Of a DNA stretch of 64,000 nt, positions 53,444 through 63,538 are shown piece by piece. The position numbers were made by a program, and so were the translations under genes. The first letter of the stretch is position 1, and the number at the start of each line of letters is the position of its first letter. The DNA is from CAVSKL01 sp963728475 [NCBI: Candidatus Eiseniibacteriota bacterium] (GTDB taxonomy: Bacteria; Eisenbacteria; RBG-16-71-46; JABDJR01), in contig CAVSKL010000004.1 of NCBI GenBank assembly GCA_963728475.1, forward strand, positions 186,001 through 250,000, written 5' to 3'. The notes below the pieces were generated by a model. The model was given only the letters and a program-made list of their open reading frames with translations. It was not told the origin of the DNA and ran no database searches.

Positions 53444-54448
53444 TTAGTTCACACCCTTCAAGCGATAGTAGAGGTAGTGGAAGGGGCGGAACCACCCCGC
53501 TTCGCGCAAGAGCGACGGGTAGGTCCATTCGACTCCACCGAACGAGGCCTTGTAGGCGTCGATGGTCCTGGAGCCGGCGCTGCTCCCGAAGTTGAGGCGA
53601 GCGCAGCCCGCGGCGCACAGGTCGCGGATGACCGCGACCTGGGACAGGACCCCGCCCTGGAGCTTTCGCGCCCCAGGGTCGTTCACGGTCAGCCAGGAGT
53701 GGGAGGAGACCCCCCGCCGAAGGACGACCTGGACCGCGACCGGCCTCTCTTCGTGGCGTGCCACCCAGAACCCCACCCGGTCCGGCTCCGCCTTCGCCAA
53801 CCGGTAGAAAATGTCTGCGTGAAACGGTGTATGCCGTTTCCAGTTTTCGGCTTGAAGGCCGTACAGATGCTCCGCCGCCGGCGCCGCCGCTTCGCCCGCT
53901 TCCCGGGCCGCGGTCACCCCGAGCTTCTCCGCCCGGCGGCAGTCGTTCCGGACTTTGCCGTGGAAGGCCTCGGCCCAGATCCGGTCGAACCCCGGGGAGA
54001 GATCCAGGATGCGCGTCCGATCGATGTGGAACCACCCCGCCGGTACCCCCGCGGGCGCCGCGTCCCCGCCCGAGGCCCCGAAGAGCACCAGGTGCGCGCG
54101 CACCACGCCGGGCCGTTGCGCGGCGCCGACCCAGGCCCGGACCAGCGCCTCCCGGATCGGCGCGCGGTCGCCTTCGGTGGGGGCGTCGGCGACCGGGCCG
54201 CCGTAGGCGCCGTAGGGGAGCGAGAGGAGCTGGGTGAGGCCGAAGCGGCGGGAACGGAAGGCGGGAAGCCCTCCCACCAGGTCTCCGCGCGGGCTCCGAA
54301 CGATGAAATGGCCGGGCCGGTGGCCGGGATAGGCGCCCGCCCACGCCTCCAGCCAGGCCCGAGTGTGGAAGGGAGTGGCCTGGGGGTCGCCCTCGACCAG
54401 CCGGGTCCAGGCCGCCGCGTCCACCTCCTCCTCGAATGTCACCTTCAC
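53444..54448 (-). CDS. GNAT/FemAB-like N-acyltransferase (Acetyltransf_6 type)
   Basis: A 334-residue protein with the two-lobed FemAB/GNAT layout: ATPFHTRAWLEAWAGAYPGH at the start, a central FHGKVRNDCRRAEKLGV linker helix, and HSWLTVNDPGARKLQGG with LNFGSSAGSRTIDAYKASFG near the end. Relatives transfer aminoacyl or acyl groups in peptidoglycan, polysaccharide or exosortase-linked pathways; with an exopolysaccharide operon nearby, a role in surface polymers is possible. GTG 54448 has GGGAGG upstream. No membrane helix. Confidence 0.75.
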   Translation of the reverse strand: MKVTFEEEVDAAAWTRLVEGDPQATPFHTRAWLEAWAGAYPGHRPGHFIVRSPRGDLVGGLPAFRSRRFGLTQLLSLPYGAYGGPVADAPTEGDRAPIREALVRAWVGAAQRPGVVRAHLVLFGASGGDAAPAGVPAGWFHIDRTRILDLSPGFDRIWAEAFHGKVRNDCRRAEKLGVTAAREAGEAAAPAAEHLYGLQAENWKRHTPFHADIFYRLAKAEPDRVGFWVARHEERPVAVQVVLRRGVSSHSWLTVNDPGARKLQGGVLSQVAVIRDLCAAGCARLNFGSSAGSRTIDAYKASFGGVEWTYPSLLREAGWFRPFHYLYYRLKGVN

Positions 54449-54575
54449 GCCGGGCCTCCCTGACGCGGCGACCTCCCGCCGCGGGCGGGGGGATGATTGT
54501 GTCCCCGGAGCGGGGATGTCAAACTGGGGTGGAAGACCTTCTTGCGGCGCGCAGCACTCGAGAGGAGGAATCGCC

Positions 54576-55325
54576 ATGGCCCGGAAGTCCGCCACGCGAG
54601 CTTCGAAGTCCCGGACCCGGACCGAAACGGGCGCCGGGCGCGGAAGTCCCACCCGGAGCGCCGGGAAAGCGGCGAAGACGCGGGCCCCGGCGCGCCCGGC
54701 CGGGAAGAAGAAGGCCGCCGCGAAACCGGCGGCGAAGAAACCGGCGGCGCGTGGAGCCTCGGAGGGGACGCGGAAGTCCGCCCCGAGCCGGCAGGACGCC
54801 ATCCACCGCCTGATGAAGCGCGGCGGGCCGAGGCCCGCGCTGCTGCCCGAGGTCCCCGCCGGGGAGATCATCAACGCCGAGGCCGAGGATCTGAACGAGG
54901 CGCTGGCCCGCTTCGAGGAGAACGTCCGGAACGTGGATGAAGACGACGTCGAGTACGCGGCCAAGAAGGGCCCCCGCAAGCTGGAGGAACTGGCCCGGAA
55001 CGTGCCCCAGCCGCTCAGGGAACTCTGGGCCGAGGTCCGCCTCATGGTCTCGTGCGTGCGCGACTACTGGACCGGGGCCTACCGCGAGATCCCGTGGAAG
55101 TCGATCGCAGCCATGGCGGGGGCCATCGTCTACTTCGTGACCCCGATCGACGCGATTCCGGACTTCATTCCGCTGGTGGGCTACGTGGACGACGCCGCCG
55201 TGCTCGCCCTCACCCTGCGCTGGGTGCACGGGGATCTGGAGACCTACCGGAAGTGGAAGGAGTCGCGTTCCGAGGCCTCGGAGCCGGCCGCGCCGTCGTC
55301 CCCGGCCGGGGGCGAGGACGCCTGA
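54576..55325 (+). CDS. DUF1232 (YkvA-like) protein with histone H1-like N-terminus
   Basis: This is a 249-residue protein. Residues 1-70 are Lys/Ala/Arg/Pro-rich (GKKKAAAKPAAKKPAARG), like eukaryotic H1 tails or bacterial Hc1-type proteins, and may bind nucleic acid. The end (about 175-225) is the DUF1232 double helix (IPWKSIAAMAGAIVYFVTP, IDAIPDFIPLVGYVDDAAV) that probably sits in the membrane. The family has no known activity. GAGGAGGAA stands 6 nt before the ATG. pyrF follows after 49 nt. Confidence 0.8.
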   Translation: MARKSATRASKSRTRTETGAGRGSPTRSAGKAAKTRAPARPAGKKKAAAKPAAKKPAARGASEGTRKSAPSRQDAIHRLMKRGGPRPALLPEVPAGEIINAEAEDLNEALARFEENVRNVDEDDVEYAAKKGPRKLEELARNVPQPLRELWAEVRLMVSCVRDYWTGAYREIPWKSIAAMAGAIVYFVTPIDAIPDFIPLVGYVDDAAVLALTLRWVHGDLETYRKWKESRSEASEPAAPSSPAGGEDA

Positions 55326-55374
55326 ACGCGCCCAGCGACGCGACCCGACGACCCCGAACCGAGGAGGCCCCGCC

Positions 55375-56082
55375 GTGCCGACCGATCCCCGCGACCGGCT
55401 GATCGTGGCCCTGGACTTCCCCGACGCCGCCGGCGCCCTGGAGCTGGTGGACCGGCTGGGCGACGAGGTCCACCGGTACAAGATCGGGCTGGAGCTTTTC
55501 ACCGCCGAGGGCCCACCGGTGGTGCGCGAGGTGCTCTCGCGCGGGAAAGGCGTGTTCCTGGATCTCAAGCTCCACGACATCCCCAACACGGTGGCGGGCG
55601 CGGTGCGGTCCGCCTCGCACCTGGGGGTGGACCTGCTCACCTTGCACGTGGAAGGGGGGCCGGAGATGCTGCGGGCGGCGGCGGCGGCCCGGGACGCTGC
55701 GGGACGCCGGCTCCGGCTCCTGGGGGTGACGGTGCTGACCAGCCTCACCGGGGCGGAGTTTCCCCAGGTCTATCGCGATCCGGATCCGGCCCGGCGGGTG
55801 CTGGCGTTCGCGCGGGCGGCGATGGAGGCGGGACTGGACGGGGTGGTGGCGTCGCCGGTGGAGCTTCCCGCGCTCCGCGTGGCTCTTCCCGACACCTTTC
55901 TCAAGGTGATCCCCGGGATCCGGTTCGCGGGAGCCGGGGTCCACGACCAGGCCCGGACCGCCACCCCGGCGGCGGCCCTCTCCGCGGGGGCGACCCACCT
56001 GGTGGTGGGGCGCACGATCACCGCCGCCGCCGACCGGGTGGAGGCGGCGAGGGCGGTGCTTGTGGACATGGCCCGGGCCTGA
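55375..56082 (+). CDS. pyrF: Orotidine 5'-phosphate decarboxylase
   Basis: This 235-residue enzyme makes UMP. The catalytic Asp/Lys array is intact in FLDLKLHDIPNTV (K65), after LIVALDFPDA and before VTVLTSL; IPGIRFAG and the late VVGRTIT bind phosphate. The GTG at 55375 gives the family length. It is the third pyrimidine locus in the window, after pyrR-carB and pyrKD; it may be co-transcribed with the DUF1232 gene. Confidence 0.94.
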   Translation: MPTDPRDRLIVALDFPDAAGALELVDRLGDEVHRYKIGLELFTAEGPPVVREVLSRGKGVFLDLKLHDIPNTVAGAVRSASHLGVDLLTLHVEGGPEMLRAAAAARDAAGRRLRLLGVTVLTSLTGAEFPQVYRDPDPARRVLAFARAAMEAGLDGVVASPVELPALRVALPDTFLKVIPGIRFAGAGVHDQARTATPAAALSAGATHLVVGRTITAAADRVEAARAVLVDMARA

Positions 56083-56120
56083 CCCGGGAAAGCGGGAGGG
56101 CCGTCCCACCGGCCCATTCC

Positions 56121-56149
56121 TTGAACCCCAAGTTTTTGTCGAGTATACT
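56121..56149 (+). promoter_or_regulatory. Sigma-70-type promoter for the exopolysaccharide operon
   Basis: TTGAAC (56121-56126) and TATACT (56144-56149) are 17 nt apart, with a T-run in the spacer. Initiation near 56156 leaves about 35 nt before the ATG at 56191, which has AGGAGGA upstream. Confidence 0.65.
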
Positions 56150-56190
56150 CTTGCGGCGCTTTGCCCCCATCGTCGGCTAGGAGGAACTCA

Positions 56191-57519
<1,329 letters not shown>

Positions 57520-57542
57520 TCCCCGGCCGCGAAAGCGAGACC

Positions 57543-58577
57543 ATGACCGGACCTCTTCTGGAAAACGCCACCGTGCTGGTGGCCGGGGGCGCGGGCTTTA
57601 TCGGCTCCAACTTCGTGCACCGGCTCCTGGAGCCCGGCCGCACGGTGAAGGTGATCGTGTTCGATCTCCTCACCTATGCGGGGAACCTGGAGAACCACCG
57701 CGCGTTGGTGGACGACCCCCGGTTCCGGTTCGTGAAGGGCGACATCGCCGACCTCCGCGCGGTGGAGCCGCTCGCCGAGGCCTCGGACTACGTGGTCAAC
57801 TTCGCGGCGGAAACCCACGTGGACCGCTCCATCGAGGACCAGTCCGCTCTGGTGCACGCCAACGTGGAGGGGCCGCTCACGCTGCTCAACGCCGCCCGCC
57901 GCCACCCGGTGAAGCGGTTCGTGCAGGTGGGGACGGACGAGGTCTACGGCGAGGTTCTGGGGGACCCGGTGGACGAGGAGGCGCCGCTCAAGCCGCGCAA
58001 TCCCTACAGCGCCACCAAGGCCGGGGGCGACGCCATGGCGCTGGCCTACCACGCCACCTTCGGTCTTCCGGCGGTGGTCACCCGTTGCAGCAACAACTAC
58101 GGCCCCTACCAGTACCCGGAGAAGATGATCCCGCTCTTCACCACCAACGCCATGGAGGGGAAGCCGCTTCCGGTCTACGGGAGCGGGCGGAACCGCCGCG
58201 ACTGGATCCACGTCGCCGACCACTGCCGGGCGATCGAAGCGGTGCTGACCGCCCCCGAGGGCTCGGTGGAGGGGGAGATCTTCAACATCGCGGGGGGGAA
58301 CGAGCGCGACATCCTCCAGATCGCCGACGTGATCCTCCGGGAGCTGGGCAAGCCCGGCGACCTGGTGCAACACGTCACCGACCGCCCCGGCCACGACCGG
58401 CGCTATGCGCTCCAGGCGGACAAGATCCGCGAGCGGCTGGGGTTTCGGCCCGAGACCGATTTCGAGGAGGGGCTGGCCCGCACCATCCGCTGGTACGCCG
58501 ATCACCGGGAGTGGTGGGAGCGGATCAAGAGCGGGGCCTTCCGGGACTACTACGAGACGATGTACGGGAACCGGTGA
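57543..58577 (+). CDS. rfbB: dTDP-glucose 4,6-dehydratase
   Basis: This is a 344-residue short-chain dehydrogenase fold: GGAGFIGSNFVHRLL binds NAD. FAAETHVDRSI and the dehydratase triad TDEVYGE are typical for RmlB, with YxxxK in NPYSATKAGGD. NNYGPYQYPEKMIPLFTTNA and GSGRNRRDWIHVADHC bind the nucleotide sugar. It makes dTDP-4-keto-6-deoxyglucose. No rfbA, C or D is in the window, so the final sugar is not known. Confidence 0.92.
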   Translation: MTGPLLENATVLVAGGAGFIGSNFVHRLLEPGRTVKVIVFDLLTYAGNLENHRALVDDPRFRFVKGDIADLRAVEPLAEASDYVVNFAAETHVDRSIEDQSALVHANVEGPLTLLNAARRHPVKRFVQVGTDEVYGEVLGDPVDEEAPLKPRNPYSATKAGGDAMALAYHATFGLPAVVTRCSNNYGPYQYPEKMIPLFTTNAMEGKPLPVYGSGRNRRDWIHVADHCRAIEAVLTAPEGSVEGEIFNIAGGNERDILQIADVILRELGKPGDLVQHVTDRPGHDRRYALQADKIRERLGFRPETDFEEGLARTIRWYADHREWWERIKSGAFRDYYETMYGNR

Positions 58578-58632
58578 GCGTGCCCTCGATGCCCGCCGCC
58601 CGCCGCCAGGACCCCGGGGGGGCCCCGCGCCG

Positions 58633-59730
58633 ATGAAGGTCGCGTGCGTGGTGGGGGCGCGCCCCAACTTCATGAAGATCGGTCCGGTGATCGAGGCCAT
58701 GGCCGCTTACCCGCGGCTGGTGCCGTTCTTGGTCCACACCGGCCAGCACTACGACGACGCCATGAGCAAGGTCTTCTTCGAGGATCTGGGGCTCCCGCGG
58801 CCGGACGTGTACCTGGGGGTGGGCTCGGACACCCAGACCCGCCAGACCGCCAAGGTGATGAACGAGTTCGAGGCCCTGGCCCTGGAGCACGCGCCCGACT
58901 ACGTGCTGGTGGTGGGGGACGTGAACTCGACCCTGGCCTGCTCGCTGGTGGCGGCCAAGCTCCGCATCCGGCTGGGGCACGTGGAGTCGGGGCTCCGCTC
59001 CGGCGACCGCGACATGCCCGAGGAGATCAACCGGCTGGTCACCGACGCGGTGGCCGACGACCTCTTCACTTCCTGCGCCGACGCCGCCCCCAACCTGCTC
59101 CGGGAGGGGGTGGATCCCGCCCGCATCCACTTCGTGGGGAACGTGATGATCGACTCGCTCGTCCATCACCGGGCGCGGGCGGCGCAGAGCGGGGTGCTCA
59201 CCGAGCTGGGACTCGGGTCGCGGGGCTACATCCTGGTCACCCTCCACCGGCCGAGCAACGTCGACGAGCCGGACACGTTCCGCGGCCTGCTGCGGGCTCT
59301 GGGGCGGCTCTCGGAGGAGAAGCCGGTGCTCTTCCCGGTCCATCCCCGCACCCGACACCGGATCGCGGAGTTCGGGCTGGAGGACCTGGTCGCCGCCCAT
59401 CCCGGGTTGCGCCTGGTGGATCCCCTGGGGTACCTGGACTTCCTGAAGCTCGAGGACAACGCGGCGCTGGTGGTGACCGATTCCGGCGGCATCCAGGAGG
59501 AGACCACCTACCTCGGCGTTCCCTGCCTGACCGTGCGGCTCAACACCGAGCGCCCGGTCACGGTGACCGAGGGGACCAACCGGCTGGTGGGGATCGATCC
59601 GGAGCGGGTGATCGAGGCCGGGCTCGCCGCACTGGCGGACGGCGGCGGCCCCGGGATGATCCCCGAACTCTGGGACGGGAAGGCGGGGGAGCGGATCGCG
59701 GCGGTGCTGGACCGGACCGCGGGGGTCTAG
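58633..59730 (+). CDS. wecB: UDP-N-acetylglucosamine 2-epimerase (non-hydrolysing)
   Basis: This is a 365-residue enzyme of the WecB/MnaA family that interconverts UDP-GlcNAc and UDP-ManNAc. Signatures are VVGARPNFMKIGPVI, HTGQHYDDAMS, VVGDVNSTLA, HVESGLRSGDRDMPEE, TLHRPSNVDEPD, and TDSGGIQEETTYLGVPCLT. ATG 58633 follows the rfbB-like stop by 55 nt. Part of the exopolysaccharide run. Confidence 0.94.
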   Translation: MKVACVVGARPNFMKIGPVIEAMAAYPRLVPFLVHTGQHYDDAMSKVFFEDLGLPRPDVYLGVGSDTQTRQTAKVMNEFEALALEHAPDYVLVVGDVNSTLACSLVAAKLRIRLGHVESGLRSGDRDMPEEINRLVTDAVADDLFTSCADAAPNLLREGVDPARIHFVGNVMIDSLVHHRARAAQSGVLTELGLGSRGYILVTLHRPSNVDEPDTFRGLLRALGRLSEEKPVLFPVHPRTRHRIAEFGLEDLVAAHPGLRLVDPLGYLDFLKLEDNAALVVTDSGGIQEETTYLGVPCLTVRLNTERPVTVTEGTNRLVGIDPERVIEAGLAALADGGGPGMIPELWDGKAGERIAAVLDRTAGV

Positions 59731-59773
59731 TGCGAACGGCCCACCGGCACCATTCCGGACGGGGAGGAAGATC

Positions 59774-61375
59774 TTGAACCCACGCGGAGGACGACGCATC
59801 CCGAGGGCGCTCCGCGGCCTGGCCCTGGCCCTGCTGGTGAGCCTGATGGCGGCGGGAGCGGGGGCCCAGGTCGGCGATCCGCTGGCTTCCGGCGACCGCA
59901 CCGACTCCCTGGAACTGGGGAACGCGAACCCGGCCCAGGCCCTGAGCCAGCTCGAGCGCGCCCGCCAGCTCCGCGATCGCAACGTGACCCTGCTCGGTGC
60001 CGGGGCGGTCGATCCGGACACCTACGTTCTCGGTCCCGGCGACCTTCTCCGGATGGAGGTGCGGGGGGCGCTATCCCTCAGCGCCCCCGCGATCGTCAGC
60101 GCCGACGGTTCCGTCACCTTTCCCCAGCTGGGAACGCTGGATGTCGGAGGGCGGACCCTGACCGCGGCCCGGGCCGCGGTCAGCGCCAGGGCCGGCAAGC
60201 TCATCTCCGGCGCCGAGGTCTCGCTCATCCTCGACACCGGACGGGCCTTCAAGGTGCAGGTGGTGGGCGAGGTGCCGCTCCCGGGGGCGGTGGCGGCTAC
60301 CGCGCTGACCCGGGTGAGCGAGGCGATCCAGGCCGCGGGCGGCCCGGGGGATTCCGCCAGCGTGCGCCGGATCGTGGTGCGGCACACCGACGGGACCCAG
60401 ACCCCGGCCGATCTCCTGGGCTTCCTTCTCGCCGGGCGCATGGCGGGCAACCCCACCCTGCGGGACGGCGACGTGGTGGTGGTGCCGCCGCGCGCCGACC
60501 TCGTCTCGGTCGAGGGCGCGGTCCTCTATCCCGGGTCCTACGACTACGTGCCCGCGGACGAGCTGGGCGCGCTCCTCACCGTGATCGGGCTACGCCCCGA
60601 CGCCGACCGCGGCCGGGCGCTCATTCAGCGCACTCCCGACGACCGGGCCTACGATACCCTGGGGGTGGCGCTGGGTCCGGTTCTCGCCGGAACGGTCCAG
60701 GTCCCGCTTCGCCCCGGCGACCGGGTGCTGGTGCATGCGGTGGGGGACTGGCGGCCGATGGCCTCGGCTTCCGTGGAGGGCGCGGTGGTCTCGCCGGGAC
60801 CGGTGCCGGTCGAGCGGGGATCCACCCGGGTGAAGGACGCGGTGGCCGCCGCCGGGGGCCTCGGCGAGGCCGCGGTTGCGGAGCGGGTGATCCTCACCCG
60901 ATTCCTCCCGCCCGACACCACGGCGATCCGGCACCCCGCCGAGGCGGAGAACTACCTGGCGGGTCTGGCCGCGCGGGGTTCGCGGGAGACGGTGGTGGAC
61001 CTCAGCCTGGGGGCGGGTCCCCTGGTCGAGCCGGGCGACCGCATCATGGTGCCGAGGCGGGTGGGCTGGGTGCAGCTCGCCGGCCGGGTCAAGCGGCCGG
61101 GATTCTACGACTACCGGCCCGGGTGGGAGGTCTCGCAGTACATCACCGCCGCCGGGGGCTACGGGCGGCAGGCCGACAAGAGCCAGGCCCGGGTGAGCCG
61201 AGGCGCCGCCGACGAGGTGCTGTTCGCGGCCGACGTCCCCGAACCCGCCCCCGGTGACCTCATCTGGGTTCCGGAGAAGGAGCACGGCAATTTCTGGCAG
61301 ACCGCGCGGGACGTGCTCGGCGTCACCAGCACCCTTGCCACCATCTTCTTCGTGATCCGGGGAGCGACGAAGTGA
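59774..61375 (+). CDS. Wza-type polysaccharide export protein with SLBB domains
   Basis: This is a 533-residue protein with a signal peptide (ALALLVSLMAAGAGAQ) but no lipobox cysteine, unlike E. coli Wza. The polysaccharide-export domain starts YVLGPGDLLRMEVRG. Three SLBB-like beta-grasp units follow (FKVQVVGEVPLPGAV, VSVEGAVLYPGSYDY, VQLAGRVKRPGFYDY). A hydrophobic segment near the C-terminus (TSTLATIFFVIRG) could span the outer membrane as the Wza helix does. TTG 59774 follows GGGGAGGAAG. The stop overlaps the next gene. Confidence 0.88.
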   Translation: MNPRGGRRIPRALRGLALALLVSLMAAGAGAQVGDPLASGDRTDSLELGNANPAQALSQLERARQLRDRNVTLLGAGAVDPDTYVLGPGDLLRMEVRGALSLSAPAIVSADGSVTFPQLGTLDVGGRTLTAARAAVSARAGKLISGAEVSLILDTGRAFKVQVVGEVPLPGAVAATALTRVSEAIQAAGGPGDSASVRRIVVRHTDGTQTPADLLGFLLAGRMAGNPTLRDGDVVVVPPRADLVSVEGAVLYPGSYDYVPADELGALLTVIGLRPDADRGRALIQRTPDDRAYDTLGVALGPVLAGTVQVPLRPGDRVLVHAVGDWRPMASASVEGAVVSPGPVPVERGSTRVKDAVAAAGGLGEAAVAERVILTRFLPPDTTAIRHPAEAENYLAGLAARGSRETVVDLSLGAGPLVEPGDRIMVPRRVGWVQLAGRVKRPGFYDYRPGWEVSQYITAAGGYGRQADKSQARVSRGAADEVLFAADVPEPAPGDLIWVPEKEHGNFWQTARDVLGVTSTLATIFFVIRGATK

Positions 61376-62472
61376 CGGTGGGCGGCGCCGGCGCCTCCCA
61401 CCGCCTGGAGCCGGGAACCCTCGCCTCCTTCCTGGACTTCCTGTGGCGCCATCGGGTCCTCAACCTCGTGGTGGTGGGAGCGGCCACCGTGGCCGCGGCG
61501 ATCGGGGTGCTGGTGGTCCCGGTGCAGTACACCGCCCGCGCGGTGCTTCTCCCGCCGCACAACGAGGGCACCAGCCTTCTCTCCACCGCGGCCTCGCTCC
61601 TCGGCACCAACCTTCCCAACATCGACCTGGCCGGCCTCGGGTCCGACCTCGCGGTGCAGCAGGCGATCGTACGCAGCGAGCGGATGGCCGACGCCATGAA
61701 CGACCGGTTCGGCCTGGGCGAACGCTACCAGGCCCGTAAGCGCGAGGTGCGCCTGCGGGTGTGGCAGGCCCGGCTGGGCACCCGGCTCACCTCGCAGGGA
61801 CTCCTGGAGGTCAGCTACCGGGATCGGGATCCCGAGTTCGCGGCCGGGGTCGTCCAGGCGGTCGTGGACGAGCTGGACCGCCTGAACCGCGAGATCCGCA
61901 CCACCGCCGCCGGACGCGCCCGGACGTTTCTGGAGGGGCGGGTCCAGGCCACCCGGCTCCGTCTGGACGCGATCGAGGACTCGCTGGCCGACTATCAGGC
62001 CACCCACGAGACGGTGGCGCTGACCGGAGGGGCGGAGAGCGCAGGCCGGGCCGGCGCGGACCTCCTGGTGCGCCGGGTGGAGCTGGAGACGCGGCTCGGA
62101 GTGCTCCGGAGCACCCTCGGCCCCGAGACTCCCGCCGTCCGGAGCAAGGAGGCGGAGCTGCGGGCCCTGGACGCGCAGCTCTCGCGACTCCCCGCCCTGA
62201 ACTCGGTGCTCGCCCGGATGCTCCGCGACCAGGAGGTCATCCAGCGCACCTACGGCTATCTCTCCGCCCAGCTGGAGGACGCCCGCATCAACGAGGCCCG
62301 TGAGACCTCGACCGTTCAGGTGCTCGATCCCCCCCGGGTGCCTAGCCAGAAGAGCTATCCCCGGCGAACGGTCACGGTGGCCCTGGTCTTCCTCGCCTCG
62401 GCGGTGGCGGCGCTCGCAGCCGGCGCGCTGCTCGACGCCGCCCGGCGGGTCCGCGAGGTCCGCGGTGCGTGA
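61372..62472 (+). CDS. Wzz/GumC-type polysaccharide co-polymerase, first copy
   Basis: This is a 366-residue inner-membrane protein with the chain-length-determinant plan: an N-terminal helix (VLNLVVVGAATVAAAIGVLV), a periplasmic domain with TARAVLLPPHN, long coiled coil at about 180-300, and a C-terminal helix (VTVALVFLASAVAALAAGAL) after the conserved PRVPSQKSYPRR. No BY-kinase domain is attached. It overlaps the Wza-like gene by 4 nt and the second copy by 8 nt. Confidence 0.85.
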   Translation: MTVGGAGASHRLEPGTLASFLDFLWRHRVLNLVVVGAATVAAAIGVLVVPVQYTARAVLLPPHNEGTSLLSTAASLLGTNLPNIDLAGLGSDLAVQQAIVRSERMADAMNDRFGLGERYQARKREVRLRVWQARLGTRLTSQGLLEVSYRDRDPEFAAGVVQAVVDELDRLNREIRTTAAGRARTFLEGRVQATRLRLDAIEDSLADYQATHETVALTGGAESAGRAGADLLVRRVELETRLGVLRSTLGPETPAVRSKEAELRALDAQLSRLPALNSVLARMLRDQEVIQRTYGYLSAQLEDARINEARETSTVQVLDPPRVPSQKSYPRRTVTVALVFLASAVAALAAGALLDAARRVREVRGA

Positions 62473-63538
62473 TCCCGGTTCCCCGGACCGGCTCGCCGCC
62501 GAGCCCGGAATCCTGTACTTCCTCCGGCTCGCTTTCCGCCGGATCCTTTTCCTGGCCGCGGTCTCCCTCCTGGCCGGGGTGCTCGCGCTGGGGATCGGGT
62601 TTCTCCTGCCCAGGTGGTACCAGGCCCGTGCCGCCATTCTCCCTCCCCACGAATCGCAGCCCGCGCTGGCGATCCGGCAGAGCCTGGTCTCCGCGCTCCA
62701 GCTCCAGTCGGTGCTGCCCTACACCGCGGGGGTGACGCTCCTCGACGTGTACCTTGCCATCCTCAACAGCGACACCCTGGCCCGGTCCCTGGTCGACCGG
62801 TACGGCTTGCGCGAGCATTACCATCAACCGCTCCGCGTGCGGGCGGTGGCCGCGCTGCGCTCCCACACCACCATCATGCCCCGGGAAGGGTTGATCGAGG
62901 TGACGGTGGAGGACAAGGACCCCGGCATGGCCGCCGACCTCGCCAACGGCTACGTGGCCGGGCTCGACAGCCTTTTCCGGTCCACCCGCAGCGGGGCGGG
63001 CCGGCGCGAGCGGGAATTTCTCACCGACCGCGTCGGCCGGACCGAGGCCGCGCTGGACTCCTCCGAGGCGGCTCTGGCCGCCGCGCAGGAGAGCACCGGC
63101 GTGACCGCCCTTTCCCAGGATCTCACCGAAGCCGCGGCCGCGGCGGGGGAACTCCTGGGGCGCCGCCTCGCCCTCTCGGTGCGGCTCGAGATGCTGGACG
63201 TGATGGGAGTCGGGGACTCGCCGGTCCGGCGGGAGCTCCAGACCGAGCTCGACGCGGTCGACTCGCAGGCCTCCCGGCTTCCCCTCCTGGGTCAGGACGT
63301 CGCCCGCCGCCTCCGGGATGTACGGATCCAGGACACCCTCTTCCGGGCGCTGTCCCAGGAACTCGAGGCCGCGCGCATCGAGGAGGTGCGGAACACCCCC
63401 ACCGTGGAGGTGCTGGACCGCGCGGTGCCCCCCGACCACCACTCCCGCCCGCGAAAGGGGATGATGGCACTGGCCGGGGCGTTCGCCGGGCTCTTCCTGG
63501 GGATGGTTTGGGCGGTCTACTGGGACCCCAGGAATTGA
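62465..63538 (+). CDS. Wzz/GumC-type polysaccharide co-polymerase, second copy
   Basis: This 357-residue protein is a divergent paralogue of the gene before it. An N-terminal helix (FLAAVSLLAGVLALGIGFLL) leads into QARAAILPPHES, and a coiled coil and C-terminal helix (MALAGAFAGLFLGMVWAVY) follow after a Pro/Arg-rich PPDHHSRPRKG. GTG 62465 overlaps the first copy. The two may form mixed rings or act on different polymers. Confidence 0.82.
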   Translation: MRDPGSPDRLAAEPGILYFLRLAFRRILFLAAVSLLAGVLALGIGFLLPRWYQARAAILPPHESQPALAIRQSLVSALQLQSVLPYTAGVTLLDVYLAILNSDTLARSLVDRYGLREHYHQPLRVRAVAALRSHTTIMPREGLIEVTVEDKDPGMAADLANGYVAGLDSLFRSTRSGAGRREREFLTDRVGRTEAALDSSEAALAAAQESTGVTALSQDLTEAAAAAGELLGRRLALSVRLEMLDVMGVGDSPVRRELQTELDAVDSQASRLPLLGQDVARRLRDVRIQDTLFRALSQELEAARIEEVRNTPTVEVLDRAVPPDHHSRPRKGMMALAGAFAGLFLGMVWAVYWDPRN

